Shown: positions 1-13,000 of the stretch, in pieces
Numbering within the stretch: position 1 is the first letter of the stretch
How the letters are laid out: each line of letters opens with the position of its first letter
Assembly: GCA_029582155.1 (NCBI GenBank)
Contig: CM055905.1
Span: 2,717,920-2,781,919 of the forward strand
DNA: 64,000 nucleotides
Direction of reading: 5' to 3'
From: Panopea generosa
Lineage: Eukaryota > Mollusca > Bivalvia > Adapedonta > Hiatellidae
Notes under the pieces: model-generated
The model's database searches: none
What the model was told of the DNA's origin: nothing
The model's input: the letters and a program-made list of their open reading frames with translations, nothing else
Position numbers and translations under genes: made by a program

Positions 1-430
1 CAGAGGTCGGACACCACATTTGGATAGGTACATGGACCGAGAACTGCAAAAAACATGTAAACGTAAACTTGTTAAAAATGGGAAATTTTATATACTCAAA
101 TCGTTTTGTTGTTAGAATTCAAAACATGTATGCCGAAATCAATGCTTTTAAACATATTCAGTTGTATAAACAGAACAAAATAATGTAATGGAACTTATTT
201 CAACCGAAAATATGAACGATTAACACCTCTGATCTGTACGTCTCACACTGTTATTACATTTCCCATAGGGCTCCATTTCAGTGGTGACTTCTAAAATACT
301 GACCATTTAACAAATGGTCGAAAAAATATATATCACTGCGCTATAAATTCCTGAAAAGAGAAGAAAAGGGGAACTAAGTTTTATTTCTACCTCCTTCATC
401 TGTAACTTTTTAAAAACATCATCCAGTAAT
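1..430. other. No feature seen
   Basis: AT-rich, no exon, repeat or ORF that I can support. 541-734 is equally plain. Confidence 0.5.
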
Positions 431-436
431 GATTCT

Positions 437-540
437 GGTTTAAACATATTTTATTGCCATATATATACAATTGGGTCAGGTCATCATTTCTAACAAAGTT
501 AGCTACGACCCTTCTTTAAATATGATAATAGAACATATAA
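437..540 (-). mobile_element. LINE B family 3' tail fragment
   Basis: On the minus strand it reads GGCAATAAAATATGTTTAAA preceded by a CCCAATTG stretch, as at the end of LINE B. Only the 3' end remains. Confidence 0.55.
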
Positions 541-734
541 TTAATGAAGACTAAAACGTTGTTAGAAAGTTATCCTTTTATAAACAAATTCAATGCTTAA
601 GTGAAAACAAACACATTCTCTGAATAGTATACCATGTACGTGTAAACACTAGAAAGAATAAGTAAAGAAGTGCGAAATGCCCAGTTCGTTGGTCAAACAG
701 AAGATAAATAGTAGTTCGTAAAGATACAAGTGGA

Positions 735-845
735 AAGAAAGAAGAGAAGATATACACGTGTACTGGTTCTACCCAGGAAATGGGATTCAATAGTAGTTTA
801 TGTAAGCCCTGGTCTATCTTTGCAATCGAGCTAAAATAAACTAGT
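735..845 (+). mobile_element. SINE family III tail
   Basis: TACTGGTTCTACCCAGGAAA, then TTTGCAATCGAGCTAAAATA. No head. Confidence 0.5.
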
Positions 846-980
846 ATAAACTATAAAACTGTAAAATAACGATACGAAACGGTGTATTATTTCAGTAAAG
901 TGATTTAGATATACAGATTTAATTTTCAAAACTGTTCAATTTAATTTCAGCTATTCGTGTCCAGAACGGTGTCCACTGCC

Positions 981-1402
981 GGCTCCTTGTAGACTCCTGG
1001 GTTTTATGTCTCCTGGGTTGTATGGCGCCTGGGATTGTACGGCTCCTGGGTTGTACGGCCCCTGGGTTGTACGGCTCCTTGGTTGTACGGTCCCTGGGTT
1101 GTACGGTTCCTGGGTTGTACGGCCCCTGGGTTGTACGGCTCCTTGTACGACTCCTGGGTTGTACAGCTCCTGGGTTTTATGGCTCCTGTGTTGTACGGCT
1201 CCTAGGTTGTATGGCTCCCGGGTTGTACGACACCTGGGTTGTACGGCTCCTGAGTTGTATGGCTTCTGGGTTGTACGGCTCCTGGATTGTACGGCTCCTG
1301 GGTTGTATGGCCCCGGGGTTATACGGCTCCTTGGTTGTACGGCCCCTGGGTTGTACGGTTCCTGGGTTGTACGGCCCCTGGGTTGTACAGCTCCTGAGTT
1401 GG
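981..1402 (+). repeat. 16-bp minisatellite
   Basis: About 26 units of GGGTTGTACGGCTCCT with substitutions. 16 is not a multiple of 3, so shifted reading frames stay open without meaning. Confidence 0.95.
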
Positions 1403-1779
1403 AACGGCAAATGTATTTTTTCTTGGAATCTAAAATTTAAAATCTTTACATTCATTTCCTGTATTAATCTTTTCCAATAAGAACTTCTATCTGGCGAGTT
1501 CTATTTATTAAGTATACCGAAAAAGTTTTTATTGCAAACTGCTTTTATAAGCACCCGTTTTTTATATTGCGTTATGTCCCTTGCTGTTTTAACTTGTTTT
1601 GTGATTACAAACTGTTTACATTTACCGCATACATCTGTAACGTTTTGTTTTAAAATTAAATCATTGATAATTAATGTAAATCTACGTTTCTTTGGTTACA
1701 TATATACTTTCTTTCGTTTGTAAAATGGTTCTGTTATAGCCATGGAATTGTCAACTCCACATTTGACACATGTCATTGT

Positions 1780-2822
1780 TTAGTATATGGTTCCGTTTAC
1801 AGAATGTGTCTGTTACAGTCGTGCCATTGTCTATTCCGCATACGGAACCGATTACAAACGATTTTTTTACAGCCATGGCATGTTCTATTCCATATATTGT
1901 TCTGTTATCAATTTTTTTCTGTTACAGTCATGACAGTCAATACGTATGTGATTCTGCTTACGAAGTATATCTGTTACATCCATGTCATTGTCTATTCCGT
2001 ATACGGTTCCGTTTACTAAGTGTTTATGTTACATCCATGTCATTGTCTATTCCGTATATAGTTCTGTTTAGAAAGAGTTTTTGTTTCATCCATGTCATGG
2101 TCTATTCCGTATATGGTTCTGTTTACAAAGAGTTTTTGTTACAGCCATATCATTGCCTATTCCGTATATGGTTCTGTTTACAAAGTGTGTTTGTTACAGC
2201 CATATCATTGTCTATTCCGTATATGGTTCTGTTTACAAAAAGTTTCTGTTACAGCCATGTCATTGGCTATTCCGTATATGGTTCTGTTTAGAAAGGGTTT
2301 CTGTTACAGCCATGCCATAGTCTATTCCGTATATGGTTCTGTTTACAAAGAGTTTCTGTTACAGCCATATCATTGCCTATTCCGTATATGGTTCTGTTTA
2401 CAAAGTGTGTTTGTTACAGCCATATCATTGTCTATTCCGTATGTGGTTCTGTTTACAAAGAGTTTCTGTTACAGCCATGTCATTGGCTATTCCGTATATA
2501 GTTCTGTTTACAAAGAGTTTCTGTTACAGTCATGTCATAGTCTATTCCGTATATGATTCTGTTTACAAAGAGTTTCTGTTTACAAAGAGTTTTTGTTACA
2601 GTCTTGTCATTGTCTATTCCGTATATTATTCTGTTCACAAAGGTTTTTGTTACAGTCATGTTATTGTCTATTCCGTATATTGTTCTGTTTACAAAGAGTT
2701 TTTTTTTACAGACATGTCATAGTCTATTCCGTATATGGTTCTGTTTACAAAGGGTTTCTGTCTACAAACAGTGTTTGTTACAGTCATTTCATTGTCTATT
2801 CCGTACTATATGGTTCTGTAAT
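1780..2822 (+). repeat. 55-bp minisatellite
   Basis: About 19 units; the TCTATTCCGTATATGG box recurs every 55 bp (2101, 2156). Early units are more diverged. Upstream of the SDR start. Confidence 0.95.
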
Positions 2823-2824
2823 TC

Positions 2825-3290
2825 GCCCTATTATTCCGGCAACGCCGTCGATTTGAAGGACATGCTTCGTATAAGTGAATTCTGAGTAGATTCAAAAGAT
2901 GGGTGAATGGTTCTTAGACGAAGGGTACAACACCCATTGCAACTTCAGAGCCAAGAAAGCAACCGTGCGTTAATTAAAATCAATATATTGACATCACATA
3001 ACGAGCAGATTGTGAGAATAAAAAACAAGCACGCGAGAGCGGGAAGTAACAGCTAACGTAGACACAGGGGAATACAGCATGTGTTTCGTGTGTGTATTCC
3101 ATATGCATGTGTGTTCATCTCATTAGTTTTGTAAATTGGTGTTTTAGCGGATTAAAGTTATATACATTTATTGTTATTTGTTTGTTTGAATGTTTAGCGC
3201 CATGTTATGCCAACGAAGGCCAATAGACGATCAGTTAGGCAAGATGTATTCACCTTTCCTAACAAGAAACGAAATTAAGCGTCTAAAGTC
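2825..3290. other. SDR 5' flank, no clear promoter
   Basis: Between the 55-bp array and the short SINE at 3296. No TATA box that stands out. Confidence 0.4.
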
Positions 3291-3295
3291 GTGTG

Positions 3296-3397
3296 TGTGC
3301 GTGTTAATGCAGCGGTGGTCGCATCGCATGCATGCAGACGGCCGTGGGTTCGATCTTGTCGTCGTACCAAAAACAATAAAATATGTTTTAACTATGT
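3296..3397 (+). mobile_element. Short tRNA-like SINE with LINE B tail
   Basis: tRNA-like head with a B-box-like GGGTTCGATCTTG at about 3345, followed within 30 nt by AACAATAAAATATGTTTTAAC (3372-3392), the tail of the LINE B family. Confidence 0.55.
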
Positions 3398-3648
3398 AAC
3401 GGATATGATTTTATCCACTACATGTACTATAACTTGTACGTATACACCGGTCCACTTTTTGTACTGTTTTACATACTTGACGTACACATACCGCAAAATA
3501 TAGTTCAACAGTGAAACAGAAAATATGCATTTACACACCAGTCGATGTTTATACGTACACAAAGATAATGACATTACTTTCCACACGTGTACAGTAGTAC
3601 ACATTTATATGCGGTAGTATCACCTGATAAACAACTTGCCCATCAACA

Positions 3649-3685
3649 ATGGCGTCCTTGGCAGGCAGGGTGGTGCTTATTACAG
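3649..3685 (+). CDS. SDR exon 1
   Basis: Encodes the start and the first beta strand (VVLIT) up to the first base of the Gly codon of the TGxxxGIG motif. Donor GTATGC at 3686, phase 1. Confidence 0.85.
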
Positions 3686-5796
3686 GTATGCTCTATACGA
3701 CTTTTAATAGACATTTATGTTAACATGTGCTTTATAGCAGGTAATTTCATATATGTACCATACACGGTTTGGCTTTAAATCTGATCAAAATTCGTCAGAT
3801 TTCTCAGACAGAAAATTGTTTTTAGATTCTAATAATCATTATTTAATTTTCAAAATAAATATCTGAGAGAAATAACAATTTATTTAAACTGATAATTATC
3901 ATACATTGACATTTTGTGGCATCATGTCAGTACAAAGTGAAAGTAACCATGGACTAATGCGGATCCAGTAGTATGGACTCGGTCGATTCCGGTGTCATAT
4001 AGTATTTTGACCCGCATTGTAATATGACCGCGGACAGTGGCGTAGCTTCCTATAGGCACTGTAGGCACGTGCCTATCTTTTTTTCTGAGAAATAAAAATA
4101 AATCATAATGCCAAAATGCAATAATAATCGGACCCCATTGAAGGCTACTTCATTTTCCCCTTATTAAAGTGAACACACATTAAAACATTACATTTAATAT
4201 CAATTTATTTGGTTATAAAACAATGAATTCAGTGTTAATATTAACGATAACCAGGTCCCTAAAAACATAATATACGCCGAAACGCACAGTCTAGCTGAAT
4301 TTTTTTTTTGGAGGACCTTATCCCTGGACCACCCTACAACTGTGCCTACACATCGTATTCAGCCAAGCTACGCCCCTGCGGGGGTCCCTTTACCATGGCC
4401 ATTGTATATTGGCCCCCACCCCCACCTCATGATCATCTCGTTTAGTGATTATAACATTATAAATGTGTTATGTGATTTTAATTTGTTTTAGCATTTGTGA
4501 ATCTACAAAACATTCATCATTACAGTTAAATTAAAAAAAACATAAATTTTGAGGAGGGGGGTCATTTTACTATGGCCATTGTATATCGATACCCACGCAC
4601 AGCATCTCTTTATGTTTAATGATTATCATATATAATGTTATGTGATTAAAACTTGTTTTTGCATTCGTAAATCCACAAGATATTCATCATAACAGTTAAA
4701 TTTTTTTTAAAAAGATGGTATCAATTCTAACTACATGCAGTCGATAGGCGAATCCTTGTACAAGCTTAACCTCTCCAAACGACAGTTATGTGATGGGGCT
4801 GGGAGGAGGGATATAGTTTTCCCCTTCCTTTCATCCGTATTTCATACTTTCTTGTCTGGACTCCTCGTATACCTGTCGGACCGGTTCTGACCAAACTTGC
4901 TTGGGAGGATCAATATGATGTCTAGATGCGCATGTCGTCGTCGTGTTCCAGTTTTGATACAGTTATAACACTTTAATTATTGTTAATGATACCGGACTAC
5001 TCCTACATTTATCAACCGATTTTAACTTTCCAGGGGGGGGGGGGGGGGGGGGGGGCAACAGTGTGAAAACTAGTCGAGGATACCATCGTCACCTTCCAGT
5101 CCATTTTATCTTATTATCCATTAAAACCTATCAGCTTTATTTTCCTCGACACATTTTTATTCCACTGGATCCTGTTAATAGATATCATTGAGACAAAAAA
5201 ACATGGTTTTACTCATGTCACGACGATGTCTACTTGAGACAGTATTCTAAGAGCTGCCACACTGGAGTATCATGCCGTAGATACACAGTCACGTGATGAT
5301 ACTCCACCCATTCACATTATACTGACATCTGGCTGGCCAGACATAGAACTATCCTCTAAATGATGAGTGTCAAGTGTGGAATATTCTAGTTTTTTGTATG
5401 ACCCGGCCGGGGATCGAACCCACGACCTTCCGCATGCGAGGCGAATGACCTATCCATAGACCATCGCTGTGGTCTTAAGTTTCAAACTTCCTATTTACAT
5501 ATTTTCGTTGTAAATCACAAAGGTGCCAGTAGCGGTATTGGTGAGGGTGTGGCCAAGCACTTCGCCAAGCTGGGGTGTAGATTGGCACTCGCGGGAAGAA
5601 GTGTGGAGAACCTGGAACGTGTCGCAGGGATATGTCAGAACGAGGGCCTCAAACCTGAACAAGTATGTTGTGTTGGCCTATAGAATAAAAAAAACATGTG
5701 ATAATTAAATGGAACTACTTAAATATTTAAACACGGCAATCCCAACGTTAACGTTAAACTTTATGTAGCACACCGCCCATCTCCAAAACACACACA

Positions 5797-5864
<68 letters not shown>

Positions 5865-6908
5865 CTCAAATAAGCTTATTTTACATCGCTAACGGTTTTC
5901 CATTTGGGCGACGACCCCAGAAGCATCCGTGTTAGTCTTTATTTTGGTTTGTGAAGGATAGTGCAGGATACAGATAACTCGTCGTAAATTTATTCTGGTT
6001 CGTATCGTGCTCGATGCATAAACTGTCACACGGGCTGTCGGTTTAAAGCCCTATCCGAACGATTGTTAGTATTTTTAGTTGGACAGGCCCGGAAATCGAA
6101 GTACAGAGCATTTCGTTCCTATTCTGTCTTGAGTTTATTAAAACTACAACAAACTTTTTCGTCCGATAAACCCACTTATACTTTTGACTACCGCGATAAC
6201 CGCCAGAAACGTTAAAATGATATAGAAATAACTGATCACAATAGGGTCGATTTACTTTACTGTTGTTATAAGGCGCGTGCTGTGAAATCATTAAATTGCG
6301 TTGTTAATTTTCACAGGGACTTAATTTTGTTGAACAAGACATTTAGAAAAAAATAATGCGATATTTAAATTCGGGTATTTCTATTATATAACGCGTTTTA
6401 GTTACTGATCTGTACCAGTATTAAGTCGCTGTCTGCACCTACACACGCGGTAATAAATACTCTTCGCAACATGGAGTAATCGTGGGGGGGAGGTGTCAAT
6501 TAGTCGGCGCTTCGGTTTGATTAAACTATTATGAAAACAACAATTGGAGAGGAGTTAAAGGTTTAAGTAGGTCGAGACGAACGTAAATTCACTCGTTAGA
6601 AATATTTAGTCCTCGTCGACAAAAAGAAATAAAACACAAGACTACTTTTTAATGAAACACTAGAAATATGTATCGTATTTATTCGCATGCATGTTTTCTC
6701 TTTTAAAAATAGCTACTTGAAAAATACATCACGCAGACTAAAATGGATCGTCTACTATTGCAATTGCAACTGACACATTCATCAAGGAAACGGTCTATTT
6801 TTAGCGCTTCCACAGTATGTCCTTGACCGACACGGGTATACAGAACAGAACATATATTTTATTGATTTGCACATAAGTACATCATCATACAATACATACA
6901 TATACTAG

Positions 6909-7004
<96 letters not shown>

Positions 7005-10000
7005 TTACATTTCTATTATATGAAAACATTTCAAAAACTGTTGTCACGTGACTAAGTATAATACTATCTAAACAAATACAATATATAGAGGATGAACTAA
7101 GTGTTATGAGAAAGTGAAACACGCAGTATAAATGCAGCTTTTAGATAATTTGCAAGTTTCGTTATTGTACCAATATCAGTACTCTTTAAAAGTTCTATGA
7201 ATTTAAACATACTTGGGTTTTCGTAATAATAACGTTCAATAAATTTCCGTCTTAAAGTATTGTAACATGAACATTTAATGATGAAATGATATTCATCTTC
7301 AATATATATTATCTGTGTTTATACATAATATATGGCATACATGAAATGGTATCGGTCACAGTTCAAGCTATACCCATAATACGAGAGCGTCCATTTCACT
7401 ACATGTGTACTACAGCTTTCACTATAAATATCTGCCTTGATTCAATTCTGAACGAGTCCGCCGGGATAACCTGGCGGGGGACTAAAAACCTTAGTACTAC
7501 ATACATACATTCTGAACGAGTCGTGTACAAACTACAAAGCCACGCGAGCTATGCTTAGAAACGGCCTTAGCAAACATCAATTTTAAAACGTCTATCATCT
7601 CTGCTTTCATTGTAGCTCCGCCCATAGTCAGTCAAATGACAAAACCATTAATGAAATATCATAACACACATATTCCAAAACTGTCCATATCGCCTACAAT
7701 AGTCAGATAGTGTGGCTCTGAAATTCACCTGCCGTTTCTTTATCCTTTTTTTGTAGCATTTTTCTAGTAGCTTGTACGTAACGTGTGTTATGAGTATATT
7801 TCCAATCTGCTGATTATGTATAAATGGAAACACAAATAATTTCAGATACTGACCGTGCCGTCCGATATCAACAAAGAAAACGACAGAAAAACAATCATAC
7901 AGAAAACTATCGAGAAATTTACAGATCTTCATGTTTTGGTATTGATTTACTCTATAGTTTTTGATAATAATATTTCTTTGATAATTTGTTTCTATTATAT
8001 TTATGAAAAATGAGTTTTTATTACATTATGTCATACATTTTTTCATAAATGACGCAACATATGCCAACTAAGCGGCACCCCATTTAATTAAATATACTAA
8101 ACAAAACAAAAGTGAAAAAATTATTTTCTTTATTTGGGGTATATCTCACATTCAAATAATCTCATTATATATTAATAATATGCATGATATATACCCATTT
8201 GGATTTTTTTAAACACGAATATTTTTCTCTCCAGATAAACAACGCAGGGATAGTCCACTATACAAAAATAAGTGAGGCGACACCCGAGCAGTACGATGAA
8301 ACAATGAGTACGAATGTAAGGTCGCACGTGTTCTTGACACAGTTAGCTTTACCACATCTTCTCAAATCCAAAGGTTTGTGAAAGATTTGACCTAATCTCG
8401 CGTTAAAATATATCATACAAGGTTTTTTCTTCTATAAAAAGTGAAATTGTAATACATTGAACAGAACAGTTAACCCGCCACTTTTATATTTCCAATTTCT
8501 TCGTTAAAATATGGAGTAGGGCTATTGAAAAGTGTATAAGCCATTATCAGACAATTATGCATGTTTACATCACCTAAATCAGCAGTTCTCTTTTTTATTC
8601 AATTCCAAATTCCAAGGAAACTGCTTTGATACTTTTTGAAAAATAAAAAAAAATGTCGGGTTCATAAAATGTTACGTGGTGGGTCAGCTGTTCCGCTCAG
8701 TATATTATAGTGTCAGTGTACATTGGTAGTAAGTAGCGCATTTGGAGTCCGGTTAGCTCAATCGGTAGCGCGTCTGACTTTTAATACAAGGTCATGAGCT
8801 CGATTCCCAATCCGACCACACCCAGTCTCCGTGATGATTGATATACGACATTACGACTTATTGTCATTCGTCTCTCACTGTTGATTCAAGTGGACATTTA
8901 ATTGCGGAGGTGGATGTGCTTGACTTAGACCTACTGTTAAACTTGCAAACAACCCAAGAAAGAAAGGTTAGCTTTACTGAATGTCTGTTTTTCTTTGATC
9001 TCAAAATAATCACTCAGACAAACAAACGAACGACTGCTCATGATGAAAACAAAATGCGTCAAACTGTGGACTCACCACCCCCCGTTAGTGACATAGGAGC
9101 TTTGGGAGCGGATAATTACGTTTAATGGGGCTGCCCACCCCCATTAAACGTTATTATCCACTCCCCAAGCTCCTGTGGTTAGAGAGAAATTATAGGAGCG
9201 GTTATTGAGCAGTAGCAGTTTTCAGTACCATTCAGCTCCGTTACATGTCCACATTGTATAAATTGTTCTCATTTTAATCAAGCACAGATTATATAAAAAT
9301 CTACTAAGTCGTCTTACGGCTTTTTATAATTGTTGGGACTTTTAACTGATTGTTAAAATAAAACACGTGTAAAAGGTACAATCAAGAGATACACTGTCCA
9401 AACTCATTTTCAAATATATTCATATATGCAAACCTATTTTTTGTTGTTTGCTTATCTCTGTATGTGTTGTGTTTACCAGGTAATATCGTCAACACATCCA
9501 GTATATGCGGACCAAAGGCCGTAAGTAAACTATGTTTATTTCATACAAACATGATACTTGAACTTAACAAACAGAGTTTCCAAGTTATACCGTAAAATAT
9601 CAAGTGACATCTGACAAAAAGGATCTCTTGGAAGCAAGGAGAGCAAAAATGCTCGCCAAAATGACTAGTTCAAATCGCGGTAGTACATAAATACTTATAT
9701 ATATAAAGGAGCACAATCAAGGAAAAAGAACAGCCGACTCGGTTTTATCAAGTCTGTTCGTGATGGTAAGCAATACTATTAATCTGGAATACAATATTAA
9801 TATGGAATACAATAATTATCTGGTATAGTACAATACCGGTTAATATCAGAAACTGTTCTACAGTCAAACGCTCAACAACAAATTGTGTTAAATGGTTAAA
9901 TGAACTACTTCATATGTCCCGAAGATAATAATTATTTAGTAATAATTAAACAATTATTATCGCAAATGCTACAAATAATCCACCACCTCCAATGTACATA

Positions 10001-13000
10001 CATATATTATTAACTGTGCATTTGTTTGTTGTTGTTATTGTTGTTGTTGCTTATTTTGTTGGTGAAACAGATGTTGTGATATTCACTTTCTTGATTAATT
10101 TTGTATATATATCAACCAAAGAGACTTTCAATCCGCTTAAAAAACCTAAAAAAATGATATATGTAGATATTATATTTCATGTACAAACTTGTATAGAATG
10201 ATAAAAAACTTGCATCTCATGACTCTATGTTGATGAAACAGCACACGAAGGATTCATAATTTGCAAATTAATCATTCATAATTCACAGGCAATTGGTTTC
10301 TTGTTCATGAACTGTAAGTTGTATGTAATCTTAGATATTTTAACATGATTCGACCACAACAAATGCTCTTGAATTGAAGATATTGAGGTTTTAAGGAAAA
10401 TTTATTTTAGCTGCAGTTTACACATTTTGTAATCACAAGTACTTCAACAACTTTAAATACAAATTTCTGGGAATGGTATTGTTTTGATAACAATTTCATT
10501 CTACAGTGTCAGAATTCTTATTTGTGTTCCTGAGATAAAATGGAAGTGAAGATGATTAAAAACGAGATTTTGCGAGATTTTGCATGAATACGCGAGCGTT
10601 CACAATATCTCAATCAATTGCCTTTCCTTCTCTATATAATTCCTTGGTACAATGAATTTGCTTGCAATGCTTAAAATGTTTATTTTTATTTTACATGTAA
10701 ATGTATCATTAGAGGGTCCCAAGGAAGATTAATTTCAAACTAACTGGGCTACCCTCTTTAAATAAAGACCCTATTCCAGTCCAGTCCATTCCATTCCATA
10801 CATTCTCTTTCTAACATTGACTTAAGCAGTATTTCCTCATTTCGTTTAACAATGAATGAGAATGATTACGAACGAATCAGAAATTATTACAACACGGAGC
10901 GACCTTTTACGGCTGCAACATGTCGTGTCAGAATGCTGGTGTGAAGTTATAGCACCGTTGATTATTTTTATTCGTATTCTTTGAAGTGTTTTTTTTTTAA
11001 ATACTAAGGTCTCGAGGTATCGAACTCATGTTTTGTCAAAACTTCAAAACTCTGACTCAACATGTCAGTTTTTAAAAATCAGTTTCAATCTCTTTTTAAA
11101 AAAAGTGTAAAAACAATACAGTATAAAATTACTATGAATAATAAATTTACTAAAATTACTGTTATCTGGGCTTTAATAAATATGCATACGCCTACCTAGT
11201 TTAATTTATGTTATTGTTATTATTGTAGCGTTCGCTTACTTGATCTAACATTTTTTTAACATGACATACTCGATGTCAACGCTTTAATATTATTGATTGA
11301 TTTATTGCTGCGTGAATACAAAAGAATGAAATTTGAGGAATGAAAAGTAGTACCTGTCGCGTTTGATCATTTTGGCAGTGATCAAGACTGCACGCTTGAT
11401 CTGGATGATGACATAAGCAGGGACAATCTGATCACCTCGGCCATAGACGGAGTATAATACGAAGGATACGGAAATACCCGATGTTTCACGATTGAAGCAG
11501 GAACTATGCTATTGGCACAAAGCCCGGCTAAAATGCCTAAAAAAATGACATTTCTGTGTTAAAGCACCACCATGATGTTCTGCTGAAATATTTTGTGTAA
11601 GGAGATGAGTGTTAAATTTAGAGTAAATCATTCGATTTTACAGAATTTACAGAATAAAAATACCTTTTTGAAGGTGTATGTCAATAACATTACATATCTT
11701 TTTTTTTATATTTTTATAGATGCCGGAAGTTGGCGTATACTGCATGAGTAAAGCGTCAATGGATATGTTTACACAATGTCTAGCGTTAGGTATGTACAAA
11801 TACATCTATACATTGTCCAGTTTTATGATGATGGTGGAACAATCTATCCCACTGTACCTGAAATCTCCCAATGATTCATGTCTATTATACCCTAATGTAA
11901 AAGCAATTAATTCCCTGCCTGTCCCACAATTCGTAACACTCTTAATGCGTTTACAAAACTGTGAAGTGTTTCAACTTCCGTTGAAGCAAATGGCACGTCA
12001 GCGTGCCCGTGTGTTACTGCTATGTAAAGGTCCCTGGTGGAAAAAATGAGCACTAAATATACTTTTACTGCGAGGGTAATAAATATTTGTAAGAGGAGAC
12101 TATCAAATTACAACGTTACACTAGGCTATCTGCTAATGGTGAATCAACACAGATCCACGTGTATAGAGTTCATCTCCCTCGAATTCTAAATTTGGCAGTT
12201 TGAATTCTTATCTTTTTGTATCTAACTGCATATAACAAACACATTTTGGAAACATTTTTACCAATTAAATGAATTAACACTAATCTAGTAGTATGCAACA
12301 TTATAGCAAAAACAATGCATTGGTGACTGAAAATTTTGAAAAAGGGTTCTCTGGTTTGAATCGTTGGCAGAATTATAAAATATAACCTGCACCAGAGCCA
12401 TCTTGAGGCTTTTATATCGCAGTTGCGCCTTTAAGTTTCGGATGTTTGGGGGCAAATATCACTTTCACGTGGAGCATGTACTGCCTCCAGTAGATGCTAG
12501 CGCATTATCCTCCTCTGGTATTATTATAGGCAAATGTGGGATAACTGATCACCTAAATGGTATTTTCTGGTAGATATTGTTATTTACAGATACTGTATTC
12601 TATTTTTGTTTTCAGAAATGGCCCCTCATGGTGTAAGAGTCAACTCAATAAAGTATGTATAAACGTCTGTCTTACATTTCAAGTAAATAATGAATATTTT
12701 GTGTCGATTTTATGCCATTGAGGGCTAACAGACAATCATTTAATCCAACCACTCTTTCCTGAGACCTGGAGGGTTTTATCAGTAATCAAGCACATCCATC
12801 TCCGCAAGTATCTGATAACTTTCCCACTTGAATCAGCTGGCAATGAGACTGAGACGCAATGCTGTATATCAGTCATCACGGAGATTTTGGCCGGGCGGCG
12901 ATTCGAACTCACGACCCCAGAATTGATAGTCAGACACACTACCGACTGAGCTTACCGGTTGAAGTAAATTTAAACTCAACCTTATAGTACCAATTAATAA

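Noticed and set aside
1006-2885. Repetitive small proteins in the 16-bp and 55-bp arrays
   Set aside because: Shifted copies of the same repeat in all frames; no start context or splice sites that fit a gene.
6859-7122. 87-residue minus-strand ORF with YIYIYI
   Set aside because: It translates the (TA)n microsatellite.
11720-12049. 109-residue + strand ORF
   Set aside because: Only the first 70 nt are coding (SDR exon 5); the rest is intron.
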